NCBI GenBank assembly: GCA_033239525.1
Contig: BSYO01000033.1
Span: forward strand, 2,719,501-2,783,500
DNA: 64,000 nt
Reading direction: 5' to 3'
Origin: Nepenthes gracilis
Taxonomy: Eukaryota > Streptophyta > Magnoliopsida > Caryophyllales > Nepenthaceae
The notes below the pieces were generated by a model. The model did not search any database, had not been told where the DNA came from, and saw only the letters and a list, made by a program, of their open reading frames with translations. A program made the position numbers and the translations under genes. Positions 23,721 to 36,476 of the stretch are shown here, in pieces. Every line of letters begins with the position of its first letter. Position 1 is the first letter of the stretch.

Positions 23721-25559
23721 CAAAGTGATCAATTATTGATATTATTTGAAACTCCCTGATTAATAAATATCCTTCCATATCTAATCGTTTGCACCGTCAA
23801 GTAAGTTTATTTTATAATTTTAGATGGTCAATTTTTTTACATAATTTTTTTCTTTTGGCCTTTTTAGTTTGTGGGTCTGAAAAATAGTGTAATTTTATTT
23901 TTTAAAAATTATTATTATGTCCGGTTAGGACAATTATTAAATATATATAATTATATTATTAATATAATTTATTCTTACTTTTAAAAATGCTGGCCATTTA
24001 GCATTTTATTTAAACTTGAATGCACGTTTCCAGAGAACCGTAGCAATAACGAAGATATCCTGTCCTGTAGAACGAAGGAAAGTCCTTTATATGAATCTTC
24101 ATTATTGGATATTGATAATTTCAAAGGACTTATTTTTAACGTACTAAAATATTATAAAAAATTTTTTAAAATTTTTAAATATTTAAATATTTATATTATT
24201 AAAAATAATAAAATGAAAAACTCTTATCGTATATTTTATTTTGTAAAAATTTATTAAATTTCAGCCTTTAGATAATTAATCTCAGAACAAAAACACGCAG
24301 TCGGCTCCTCTCTCTCCTGCGGGGAGAGCCCGTGAATGCTCGTCAGATCACGTCAAATTATTTGAAATGACACGAGGCTGCAGATTTATATTATATTCAG
24401 TGGGTTACAACTCAAAAGGAATTTCAAAAATTTTTATCAGAAATAAATAAAAATCCAGCAAAAACGCATTCCTTTTCAATGATCAGTAATAGAACAAGTG
24501 TCTTAGGCTAAGAAATGGGACGCCTTGGTATATATGTCTCTGCTAAAAGCAAAATAATAGTAAGATTCTTTTGAATTATGGAGTTAAAATCAAAAATATA
24601 AATTATAAATATAATTTTATTTTATTAAAGTTAAAATTAGATAGAATTTAAATTTTATTACTTAAAATAATCAAAGGATATTAGTTTTAGGAAAATCTAT
24701 TATTGTGTAAATATATATATTTTTATGTTTTTAGAAATTTATTTCAATAGTTATTTTTTTTAATTTTCAGTCAACGACTATAATATAGGAGCCATATTTA
24801 TATTTTTACAACACAAATGAACCTTAATAAATTTATTTTGATTCGATTCGATTTATATGATAAATGGGTATTGGTAAGATTTTAGTTTGAGTAATAGGCT
24901 CAGCCTAAAATATTAATTTATTTATAATATTTTATAAATATATATTATTTTAAAATATTTTTAAATAATACCGTTTGTATAATATTTATTTTTTATATTT
25001 TTAGTTATTATTATATAATTTAAAAAAATAAATTTATTGTGAGCTTATTTATATCCAACCAAAAGAACTAAATACGTTTTATCCTACGAGTACTATCCGG
25101 TTCAATTTTACCATTTCCGAAATACAGATAATTTGTTTTTAAAAATCATAAAAAATTATCTAATAATATTTTTAAATTTTAATAAATTATAATTATTATT
25201 TTTTTGTCATAAAATTAATACACAACTTAATTCCAATTTTAAATTTTATACCCAATCAAACGAGACCCTGCAGATTTTTGGATGCCCTACCCGAGTTGAA
25301 AGGTTTGTTTCGGCTCACTGCCTTTTCGGTCAATATATATGAATAATTTAAAACTGTTAACGGTCAGTTTAATAAAAAATTATTAGTTTATTTTTTAAAT
25401 CAAATAATTGACGACGCAGTGTCAACTCAATTTTTATATATTTTAGGAGACTCTCAAAATATAAAAAGACATTAATTTTTAATTTTTTATTATTTTATTT
25501 TTAAAATAATTTTTTATCTTACTTTATTTTGGTAATTAACTATATATACCATTCATTTT
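23721..25559. other. AT-rich intergenic DNA
   Basis: Only a GC-richer patch at 24295-24400 (ctctctctcctgcggggagag) interrupts the A/T. No gene or repeat boundary was identified. Confidence 0.45.
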
Positions 25560-25921
25560 ATAACAAAAAAATAAATGGTAAATATCTGCTTTTATTTAAT
25601 GATTTAATTCAAATTTTTACTAATTATTTTTTATTCAATTAATATATAGCTTTAAAATAAGGAAGACCTTAATAGAAGTACTATAATATATGCTGCAATT
25701 TCCAGTTATTTGGATTGGGAAAGCTTTTTCTCTATTTGAGAAAGCAATTTCATAAAAATGTGTAGTTTTCATGTTTTTTTTTTTCAGAAACTCATAAATC
25801 AAGATCTATTGAAATATTTAAATAACTAATAGAAAAAAAAAGTTAAAATTTAAAACAATAATATGAAATAGTCTTTCATGGTCATGCAACAATGCAATAA
25901 AATTTTAAATTAAAGATACCA
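25560..25921. repeat. Direct duplicate, copy 1
   Basis: This stretch is colinear with 29080-29455. Shared landmarks in order are attatttttttattcaattaat, aataaggaagaccttaatagaagta, tttcataaaaatgt, ttttttcagaa, aaataactaa and aacaataatatgaaat...tctttcatggtc. Both copies are non-coding. They could be members of a dispersed repeat or one old local duplication. Confidence 0.6.
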
Positions 25922-25970
25922 GCTGAGGAGATGAGGGGCCCTGCACCATACACCATACTAACAAGATATA

Positions 25971-26206
25971 AAGCTTGTGCCACAGATTTTCGGCCGTTTG
26001 GATCAAATCTAATGGCTGAAGGCCGCTTATTTTTTTTTTATCTTTTTTTCGTTAAAAAATTAAAAAAAAACTTATGGTCGTTAGATTTGATCCGAACAAT
26101 CGATAATCGTTTTACTTTTTTTTGGTTTAAAATTTAAAAAAAATTATGGTCGTTAGATTTGATCCGAATGATCGATGATCGTTTGGCACAGGCCTTATGC
26201 CACATC
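25971..26206. mobile_element. Fold-back element with ~40-bp imperfect inverted arms
   Basis: The left arm gcttgtgccac...tttggatcaaatctaa (from 25973) pairs with the reverse of ttagatttgatccgaa...tttggcacaggcc (to about 26198). Inside the right half, tatggtcgttagatttgatccgaa occurs twice in direct orientation (about 26075 and 26145). A tandem gccttatgccacatc pair follows (26192-26222). This is typical of a miniature or fold-back DNA element. No target duplicate was confirmed. Confidence 0.5.
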
Positions 26207-26222
26207 GGCCTTATGCCACATC

Positions 26223-29079
26223 AGTACGATGCACGGCCTCCCGCCCATCAATTAAATGGCTACCATTTGTTGAGTTGTCAAATAAATTGTCAAACATAGA
26301 ACTCAACAAACTATTTAAAGGCTAATTTGTAGAAGACAAAATATTAGCCTTTAGCAAGGATGCGTAGGACTCAGCAATCAGGATGTCATCCTATTTAAAG
26401 GATCAATCTAGTAGCGCAGGATATGAATTTTAAAAAGTTATTTTAATAATTATTAATTTAATTAAATTATTAGATTTTTTAGGTTAATTAAAATTTTAGA
26501 TTAAAAATTAAATTTTAGACTAAAATAAATTAATTTAAGTGACACTTGACTTACATCTAATTCATGTATGAGCGTATTTTAAGTAAAATATTCGCATCTG
26601 ATATACAATGAGCGCCATGTGAGCATGTTTAGGAAAGAATGTAGATGTCTAATGCATGCACTTACATTCGTTAATACCCAATCCTCATTTAATTTAATTT
26701 AGTAATATATGTTATTAGGGATGTATAGAATGTATCAAAAATAATTATATAATATAAAATTTAAAAAAAATTTGGAGCAAAAGGCTGGCGCTTGAAGTAC
26801 GCCCACTGTATACTTGAACGTAGAATACTGTGAGCTGGCTAGGTCTTACATTAATATATATGAAATGTCACAAAAAAAGAAAAATGTCACGAAAACCTGC
26901 ATAGGTCTTACATTAATATACATATATCGCTAGCTAGGTCTTGATATCTATACTTTTATGAAATGATTCGAAATATGACCTCCCAACAAGGAGAGTTTGT
27001 GACCCTTTTTTGACTAAAAAAGTTTTATGACTCTTTTTTTCGCCGGTAGAAAAAGATTTTATTAGGTAGATGACCCTCCCCACATTTATTTTTATAAGAA
27101 CCATCATAAAGTATTTGATCGAAATTAATATATTCAAACGTCTTAATATATAAACCAAATTTAGAAATTACACCCAACGTCGCAGGTGGCAAAACATAGT
27201 AAGTATGTTCCTTCTTTATGAAAGAACGTATATGAATAGCCTTACTCATGGGTCTAAATACTGGTTAATATAGTTTAAGATTACCGAAAATATATATAAC
27301 CATTCATATGTTAGTATCTTGGTTTTTGGTTCTCTAATTTTATACACACTTTATATGTTGATGTATTTTTTACATTGATTTGCATATAAACTTTATTTGA
27401 GATTCACATGTTTGCTTACAAAAGGGATTTGGTTAGTCTCTTATATTTGAATATGTAATTTTGTTTTGATACATATTTCGTTCTTATATGATTTCGTTTT
27501 AGATTTTATTTTGTTCCTATGTGATTTCGAACCAAACTTTATTTTGTTTAGTAAATATTTCATATAGATTATAATATGATTTCGATTATGTGATTTCGTT
27601 CTAAATCATATTTCGTTCAGAGTACATTCTGAAATGACTATATTTCGATTTAGATTATATTTTGAGTATGAGATTAATTTTAAATTTTCGATATCCAACT
27701 TTTGAATTTGCATTTTTTTAAGCGTTTTGAATGTGATTATCTCCCTTTTCCTTATTATTAACATATATATGTTATCTTTCGTATATAGTGATATTTGTTA
27801 ACTTTTAGATTCATATTTTTATTTTCTATCCCTTTAAATTAGTGGGTTTGGATAAATTATAAAAGTTTAGACCTGATTTTATCGTCATTTATCTATTTTG
27901 GTGAGTTTAATTTTGTTTTTGGACTGGACATGTATCAAATATATTTTAGGTATTGAGTTTAGTTGGATGTAGGCCCTCGATTATGTAGTGAAAACAGTTG
28001 GGTTATTCAGCCAATGGATTATGTTGTTATTGATGGTTTGTCATATCTCTTGCGATATTTATAGAGTATGTCATATTTTTTATATTGTCTAGGTGGTTAT
28101 TAAATAAGATTTTGTAAGGATTGTTATTATTATAATTATTATTTTGGATCTGGTGGACGTTCATTTTGTCACGTCTGGTTTTAAGATTTATTGATTATTA
28201 TTATATTATTTTAGAATTTTAATTTTTATAAATTATAATTATTTAGACCTATTTGGATTTAAATTTGTGACAATTCATATGTAGTATAAATAATGTTATA
28301 ATGTTTAATTCGTGTCTAATCAGTGTACATGTGTTAATTTTTTTATAAATAGGTCGTCTGGACTATTTTAACTCATTTTTATATAACTTTTAAGATATGA
28401 GAGAGAGAGTAAAGAGAAAAGGAGTACAAAAGAAGAAAAATACTGAATTAATGAGAAATTAATAGATTTTTAAATAAAATTAAGTAAAGATAAATATATT
28501 TAAATTTTGTTATTTTTAATTATTGATCTATTTTATAATTCTTGAGCATTTTATATTTCAAATTCTTATATATATATATATATATATTAATTTTATGTCT
28601 AATTATATACTTAAATTATTTTAGATTTTTTATGTATGTAATCCACTAAGATACAAAAATATTTGTTCTAATATTCTGTCATTATATTATTCTATTTTCT
28701 AAAGGATAATTTTATTTTATTTTATGTTTATAATTAAGTATATGCCATTCGTTAATAGGGCAATACTAACATTGGTAAATGGTGATATTTATACAAACTA
28801 TCATACAAAAAATATATTGGTTTTAAGAGTAAATAAACTATCATTCAGAGTTTAAAATTATTTTTAAAGATCAGCAAGTTATTAAATTTAGATTTAAAAC
28901 AAATTTTTATTTTAATAGACTTATAACCTTTTTACCTTAATAATAATTTAAAACCATTAAACGAATATACAATAATAATTTCTTATTCTAATATATATTT
29001 TTATTTCATGACATCTCTACCGCGCCCAAATTTAACTCAACAATTGTAAATAAATAGTTTTTTTTTTTTTAGATTTATA
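26223..29079. other. Intergenic DNA with a degenerate ATTTCG repeat field
   Basis: No gene is recognised. Between about 27464 and 27665 the phrase tgatttcg(t/a)t(t/c)(t/a)a recurs roughly eight times at irregular spacing, probably an old degenerate tandem array. Minus-strand ORFs at 26934-27249 have no recognisable homology. A (TA)n run lies near 28566-28587. Confidence 0.4.
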
Positions 29080-29455
29080 TTGGTTTATAAAACAAATAAG
29101 TAATAAATATCAGATTTTTTTATTTAATGATTTATTCTAATCTTTACTGATTATTTTTTATTCAATTAATGCATACTTTCAAAATAAGAATGACCTTAGT
29201 AGAAGTACTCTATTATGTCCTCAGATTTGTGGTTCTTTTGACTACGGAAGTTTTTTTTTTTTTGAGAGAAAAGTATTTTCATAAAAATGTATAGCTGATA
29301 GTTTTTGTTCAAACACATTTTCATGTTTTTTTTTCAGAATTTATAAATCAAGATTTAAAAAACATTTAAATAACTAACAGAAAAAATAATTAACTTTTAA
29401 AACAATAATATCAAATAATCTTTCATGGTCCTGCTACAAAATAATAAAGGTTTGA
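29080..29455. repeat. Direct duplicate, copy 2
   Basis: This is the second copy of 25560-25921, about 3.5 kb to the right in the same orientation. It carries a short extra segment (gctgatagtttttgttcaaacac, about 29292). Identity is moderate, so the duplication is old. Confidence 0.6.
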
Positions 29456-29703
29456 ATGCAACATATTAGTTTGAGTAGTCATTACATGTTGAGCCGTTAG
29501 AGGATAAATAGTTAATCAAAGGGTCGAATTATCTAAACACAAGTTATTAATGCTTAGGACTAATAATCATATCCACACCGTCCAAAACATGTTTGAAGAG
29601 TCATCCATGGATCACTCTTATGCAGCCTACTAAGCCCACAATCCTCAATGTGAAAGTTTCAACTTTAAGATTTACGAGAGAAATTCAAAATCAGGATATC
29701 ATG

Positions 29704-30605
29704 TGATGCGTCTTGGATCTAAATCGTTGATAAATTCATATTTAATTAAGTATTGGGTTCAAATAGATGTGGGACCCGATATCTTTGCTCATTAGCTTGG
29801 ATCCTACACACCACAATAAAAAATAAAATATCAGAAAAAAATAATGGGACTCACTCCCCAATTTATTTTTCGACGCTCAAGTCAGTTATCCTTCTTCCAA
29901 TATAAAGAATGCAAAGACAATATTTTTTGAAAATGATGTGGAGAATGGGATTTATAAATCTGACTCGGAGACGACACTCAACATGAAGCGGCTTTGATGG
30001 TATTGTGCCAGTGAAGAACTGCTTTTTTTTGGGCATTGTATTGATGGATAGTTAGTAATGGGAAGAGAGAATGGCCTTTGGGGACTCGTTTTAGAGTGGG
30101 ATTGCTTATATCAGTTTGAGCACTCAAGAGGGTGTATCCCTGGAGTTTGTCTTGAAAGCTTTTTATAGTCGTGGAATCTTACCACCCTTTCTTAAACAAT
30201 AAGGTAGGTTGTCAGTTGCCTAAAGGAGATTCCTTCCATCCATCGAGGATATGTTGGTGCCATTTAAGACAATCACAATTGATCAAAGGGATTCATTTCT
30301 TCCTTATAAGGATTTGCACGCGATAAATATTGGGGCTTTCATGGTGGGAGATGCGTTGAGTTGGAAACTTCTTTTCTAAGGAAGGTTGTAATTTTGAAAA
30401 ATATTTTCAATCTTGACCAATTAATACAGGTAATTTTTCGTGTCGCGGTAACAATGTCGTGGGTCATATCCAATTTGGGCCGCATCCAACCATCTGAAGG
30501 TCATCTTCAGTTAATTGGGACATTGACTGTTCTTTGGGCCAGTGAGCCATACTTCTTTTGGGCTAATCGTCCCTTTTGGATGACTTATTTCAGCCGTCCC
30601 CATCA
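29704..30605 (-). mobile_element. Solo LTR of the TGATG...CATCA Gypsy family, minus strand
   Basis: The 902-bp block starts TGATGCGTC and ends CCCCATCA on the plus strand. Reversed, its end (gatttagatccaagacgcatca) matches the end of the solo LTR at 10768. The minus-strand TATA is gactataaaaagc (about 30166-30178), equivalent to cctataaaagac in the Gypsy element. The flanks tcatg (29699-29703) and ttata (30606-30610) could be a target duplicate with two transitions. The ORF at 30361-30630 is LTR sequence. Confidence 0.68.
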
Positions 30606-31389
30606 TTATAAGGTAAAATTATCATTATAACTTCGAAAGACCATCTAAACTTAGATCAATTTCAAATGCTAAATAAATAATCAATTAAATAATAACTCAC
30701 TTAATGTAACTAAGGCAGATTAATTACCCTGACTATCCTAAATAGTCACTAAGATGAGGAAGGAATTGGAAGCCGCTAGCCTATATCAAACACCTTTATA
30801 AATAAAAATTCATTGGTACAGAGATGAACATTTGGATATACGTCTGACCACATTTTACTTTTCAGAATAATTCTCATTTTGTGAGTTATTCTTAATTCAC
30901 AATATCATGTGGCATAAAAGAGAAGTTAGGAGCATACAGTGTATAGTATTTTTTCCTATAAAAATCATAAGATATGTTGGAATTCATCTTCTTAACACTT
31001 ACAACATTTTTTGCGCTATTTTAATTTTTTGTCTCATAGTTGAATTTATTATAAGATTAATTTAAATATCGAATAATAAATTGAATTAATATTTTTACAT
31101 ACGAGACCATTGTTTTGATTTGTGATATAAAATTTAAATTGCAAGATTAAGAAATTTAAGTAAAAAATCTAGGAGCAAATTCAAATTTAGACACTAAACT
31201 TTGAATTCATACACAAAGTGATAAATTGGCCGTCGTTTTCATGGAGAACATGTGATGTAGCGGTGTCTACCCAGTATCATGTCACGCTGTCTTGCTCACC
31301 ACGACTCTTTCAACTTACCTCTCAACCAACACATACGCACACAGAGAGATACATATACATACGTACATTTATACATACATAAGCATATG

Positions 31390-31392
<3 letters not shown>

Positions 31393-31440
<48 letters not shown>
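31393..31440. repeat. Compound microsatellite (AC)n(AT)n
   Basis: An uninterrupted AC run of about 17 units passes directly into about six AT units. It produces the spurious His-Thr repeat ORF at 31279. It is likely to vary in length between individuals. Confidence 0.9.
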
Positions 31441-33065
31441 TTAATCAATTTTTTATATATGAATGTAAGGTTAAGTTCTTTATAATTTTGATATTATTAT
31501 TTTAAAACCTCTCCACACTTGGGCGATAGATTGAGTAACTTGTTGAAATGAGAGATTATTACTATGTGAAAAATGTTTTTTATTTACATTAATTGATTTG
31601 TTAAAATAAAATATCATATCATACATGAGAGATGTCATTTATTTTAGAAAATTAACTAACAAATAAAAATATTTGATTACTATCAAGCTTACAAAATCAA
31701 TCAAATTTAATATATAATTTAAAATATATATATATATATATATATCTTAATGATTAACATATCATAACTTAGAAATATTGTGTAATTTGTAGTGTTACAT
31801 TTTAATTTGTAATCCTAGGATGAATTTTTATTTTATTTCGAAATCAAACCTTACTGGTTTTATTTATTAAAATTTTAATTTTTAGAGGTTATTTTATTTA
31901 TTAATTTGGTATGGACACTTTTAATCTTCATAAAATGTCGGTCAATGTATCATTGTGGTGTCGATCAATTTAAAAGAATTATGAAAAAAAAAAAGAATAA
32001 CAAATATTATTATCAAAATCATTTAAAGGTTTTTTTTATAAATATTTTTAACAAAAACTTAATAAAATTCTACAATTATTTATAGAAAATATCAACAAGT
32101 TTGTAGGAATTTTTTTTAAATGAAGGATTCAACTAATATCAAACAGATGACATTAAAACTTAATCGATAGATAAAAATTATTATCATATTCAGAGATTTA
32201 TTAGGCTAATTTTTTCCAAAATATAGTTGATAAACTGCCAAAGCCAAGCCGATGAATAATATCTTAATTTTACGTGGTCTTTTTTGCTTTTAGATATCTG
32301 AAACGTAATTTATTAAATAGCAGATAATGCGATTGAAAATTTTATGGCAAAAAAAAACTGCTCTTGATGAAACCCGCTGTTCCAAACCATTTGCTTGGAT
32401 GGAACCTCGAATAATACAATTTCACACGACTATTTAAGAATATTTGCTTAACGTGAAGGAATGTTTAAATTTTACGACATAAGCAACTCTAAATTAGCTT
32501 TCTATTTATCAGCACTTAAAACTTGAGTTAAGAGTTTAGTTTGTATAAAAAATCATGCATCAAATTATGCATTAGGCCTATACGCATTTATACACATAGA
32601 TATAAATAAGAACTTCATAAATAAATAAATAAATATATATATATATATCCGTTGTGCTATTACTTTTGACTGGATGCGGTAAAAAAATACAATAATTTTG
32701 GATAAATAAATGGATGATGGTAATAAATAAATAAATAAATATAATATAATATAATATAATTAATAAAAGTTTTTAATTATATCTGTAAAAATGTTAGTGG
32801 GTTAATAATTAGATTTTTTTTATTTATATAAAAAAATCTGTGAAATTAATTGATCTCGCTGAATCGAATTATTCTTCTAAGAAATATTATATGATGGATA
32901 TAATACAGCGTAAAATGTAATAAATTAACATAAATTATTGCTATCTTGTCTTATTAAGATAGTGAATAACATCAACGTGTCTGGCCGCCTGCCCCCCACC
33001 ACAGAATGCTTGTCCTCCCATTTTCTTTTTCTGGGTTTTATCTGTACCACACGCAATGAAAAAGA

Positions 33066-33066
<1 letters not shown>

Positions 33067-33095
<29 letters not shown>
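33067..33095. repeat. Microsatellite (TTTA)n
   Basis: About seven units of a TTTA tetranucleotide. Confidence 0.85.
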
Positions 33096-33097
<2 letters not shown>

Positions 33098-36000
33098 ATA
33101 AAAAGTTAGTTTAATAAATTATCAAATATGTTAAATATATTGTATTATTTCAGGGTCTTAACAATTGTTTTAAATGGATAATTATTTATAAATACGTGTT
33201 ATATTTATACGTTAAGATATAATATTTTGCAATATAGTATCTCGTGTTTAGGCTAAAAAACATTGACGATTGAAACAGAGCCACGCTTGGAAAATTCAAA
33301 TTGTTATGGAATTGATGATATAAGAATTACTATTATTAATCAAACAAACTGTCCACTTTTCGGATTATAGTGTTTGCATAAAAGAATATTATACGAAAAT
33401 ATATCCAATAAAATAAAATTAAAAAATAAAATAAAAAAAAAAACTCACTCTCATTTTTTTTCTTTTTTTGTGTTTTAATTAAACAAATAGTATGTTGATT
33501 TCTCCACGTAAAGAATTTTTCCGTAACCGAAGCAGGCAAGCAGCTGGCCCAGCTCATTCCACAAAATAGGATGAACAACCTTTTTTATTTTATTTTATTT
33601 ATTTATTTCTTTATTTAGAGATGATGATAATTGAATTTAATTTATGGTAATTAGATCTGTTATTATTAAAAAATACAGAAAAAAACATACGTACTATATA
33701 ATGACATACTGCATTCCAATTGTTGTTCTTAATGATAACTTATTGTATAAAATAAAATTAGTCTACATATTTTATATTTTACCTATATATGATATTTGTT
33801 TATATGTTTTATATTTTATTATATATATCAAATATTAAATTATTTGTTAGAAGAATGCCCTCAATTCAATCAACCTACACTCATTTAACTAATGAGCCAC
33901 AACTCGATCTTAATTTTATACTCACATGTATTTTATAGTCAATAAGTTAAAACAGATACTAAGATTTTTATTTTTTCACAAGGGTAATCATTTAAGATAT
34001 AATAATATAAATTATTGAAATTTGTCATTAAACTAATGCTACACAATATTTTATACAAACAAGTTGTAAAAAATTATTTCACGATAACATAAATATTATC
34101 AATAAGTCTAAATGTCAATAAAAATACCATGTCTTTAGTTTTTTATAAATTAATAAAAATACATTTTATAAAATATAAACTTCTTAAAATATTATTGTGT
34201 GGTGAGATTTTAAAAATTATAAAAGACAATGATTTAAAGTCACTGAAAATTTTTAAAATATATATATTTGATAGTCTTTGAATTTTCTAAATTTGAATTG
34301 CAAAATAAAAAATAAATATTTAAAACAGACTTATTAAAATATATTTTCTAAATTATTTGTATCGATTTTTTTTTTTCAAAAAACTGTCCAAGTCTTTTAC
34401 TACTGAATACACCCTTAACAATTTTATTATTTATTTATATATAATTTTTCTAATTTTACTCTTATCCTTTTTCTTAGTATTGAATTTCTTTTAGGTGAAC
34501 TTTTAAACCAACTTGATCGTATTTCGAGTTATAGGAACTAATGTCTAAAATTTTGAAAATGTAAAAGTACAAAAATTTTAAACATAAGTCTAATTTATTT
34601 TTGTATATTATATATATATACACGTATATATATCATGCAATATTAAAATGTAAAATTTATCTTTTTTAAGTATGGTAAAAAATATATATTTAAATATACT
34701 AAAAATATTAGATTCAAGAGTAATTTTTAAAAATATCCTAAATAATTACTATGAATATTACATTGTCTTTTTATTAATTGAGCAAATGGGGCCACTCCAA
34801 CCATCTTTTGATGTTTGATGGGATCTTAATATGAGCTTTCTATGGAGCGAGGATGGCTTATTTTCAATTATCTATGAAATTTTAACTAATGTAATTTAAT
34901 ATTTTTAAAAACATGTTATAAAATTTTTTATTTTCTAAACATTAAAATATTTAAATAATGCTACTATTAAAAATAATAATAAATTATGTATATGATTTTA
35001 ATTAAAATTAAATCTTACCAGTTAGATCAACATTTAAGTGCTTAAAAACTCAAAATAAGAGGATGTTATATATGCCACGTAGCAGGCACTCCAACACCCC
35101 CTTCAGATATTTCCAAGAGTTTTTCAATGCCCAAAGCATTTACAAGATTACAAATTACGCAAATAATTAGTCATTTTTACGAAGCATATCATATTAAAAA
35201 TGATTTTATTAGGAATCACGACATAATAATATTAATTTATTTTTATATGTTTTCCCACCTATATAATTATTGATAAAATTTTAGCAAGTATATAAAGTAG
35301 TCTTAATTTTAAAAATAAGTGTGTACATGTGACATAGAAAAAGCATGGTGATGATCATATTGAATAAAGATATTAAATGGGTTAAGTAGTATGTGGTATG
35401 ATATAACTCAATATTTTAAATTGTATCAGATCAATAAATTTTTAAAAAAATTTTTTTCTCAAAAGAATTACATGACTATATTATATATTTAAAATATTAA
35501 AAATTAATTAAAATAAATTATTTATATTTATAATTATTTATTTTTAAAAATAAATAATTAATATTAAAAAAAGAGTTTTTTAGCTTTTTAAAAAATAAAA
35601 CCCCCTCAATCTGACTGAAATTGGGGAGCTCTAATGTCTCTAATATTTGGGTGTATTTGAGACTCTCGAATTTATACTCCATTGTTGAATTTTAGATGAT
35701 TTACTAAAAGAGCTATGAAAGAATATTTTTATTTTTAAATATTAAAAATTTAAAATATCATATTTAAAAAAATGAATGAAAAACTATTATCATATATATT
35801 TATTTTTATAAAAATTAAATTCAGGCCTTTAAATCTAAAATTAGGGATGTATTACTATTTTATTTTTAATTATTTAATTAATATTAAATGATTAAAATTT
35901 TAAAATAAAAAAATAATAGAGATATATATTTTAAAATTTTTTTAAGCATCAATATTTATTTAATATAAAACTCAAATTACCCCCAAAAAAAAACTATTTA

Positions 36001-36167
36001 AATAATAAGAATGTAGGACCCACCTCCCTCTATCAGCGGATAAGCGTAAGACTTATGGCATATTAATGTAGAAAATAAAGATGAAAAAACACAACTTTAA
36101 TCAGAAAATAACATATTTTCTCAAAAATAAAATAAAATAAAAGTAGCATCTTCTTGTTCATGAAATG

Positions 36168-36176
36168 TATATATAT
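36168..36176 (+). promoter_or_regulatory. Likely TATA box of the ABCG21-like gene
   Basis: TATATATA lies about 300 bases before the start codon. If transcription begins some 30 bases downstream, the leader starts near 36200 and includes the upstream ORF at 36249 and a pyrimidine-rich tract at 36369-36450. Confidence 0.5.
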
Positions 36177-36248
36177 ACGCATATATCACCCTTAGAATCC
36201 CAAAGCTAATTGTGGGTGGTTCTTTCTTTCTTCCAAAAACTAAGCAAC

Positions 36249-36323
36249 ATGGATCACACACCGAGTTTACTTCCCGTGTCTTCCTTTCACTTTATAGCTC
36301 AATTAATCTCTTCGTGCATGTGA
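36249..36323 (+). promoter_or_regulatory. 24-codon upstream ORF in the ABCG21-like leader
   Basis: ATG at 36249 opens a 24-codon frame (starting MDHTPSLLPV) that closes at TGA 36321-36323, so it does not overlap the main start at 36477. Its last codon is an ATG directly followed by the stop (ATGTGA). If transcription starts near 36200, ribosomes meet this frame first, which could lower translation of the transporter. The function is inferred from position only. Confidence 0.4.
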
Positions 36324-36476
36324 ATCTTGTAACTCTCTTAGTTTCATCATTTAAATCTGCCCCAACCTTCTTTTTTGTCCTCCTCCTACTCCTCTTCCAC
36401 TGCCGTCACCGGCACCACTGCTACCATCACCACCTCCCTCTCCGGCCGCCGTAGTCTCTCTTTCCAGTTGCTTAAA

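Larger units (their letters stand above)
30606..36160. other. AT-rich intergenic DNA upstream of the ABCG21-like gene
   Basis: No gene, LTR end or RNA gene was recognised in this 5.5-kb stretch. Microsatellites include (AC)n-(AT)n at 31393-31440, (TA)n at about 31724-31745, (ATAAT)n at about 32740-32762 and (TTTA)n at 33067-33095. A small GC-rich patch lies at 32975-33060. Confidence 0.45.

Noticed and set aside
30361..30630. 89-codon ORF with Trp-rich C-terminus
   Set aside because: It falls mostly inside the minus-strand solo LTR, opens without an ATG and has no known relatives.
31279..31485. ORF with a His-Thr repeat
   Set aside because: It is a translation of the (AC)n microsatellite.
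36375..36476. N-terminal extension of the ABCG21-like protein
   Set aside because: The frame is open but starts with TTG and is a pyrimidine-rich leader. The first ATG in frame is at 36477.
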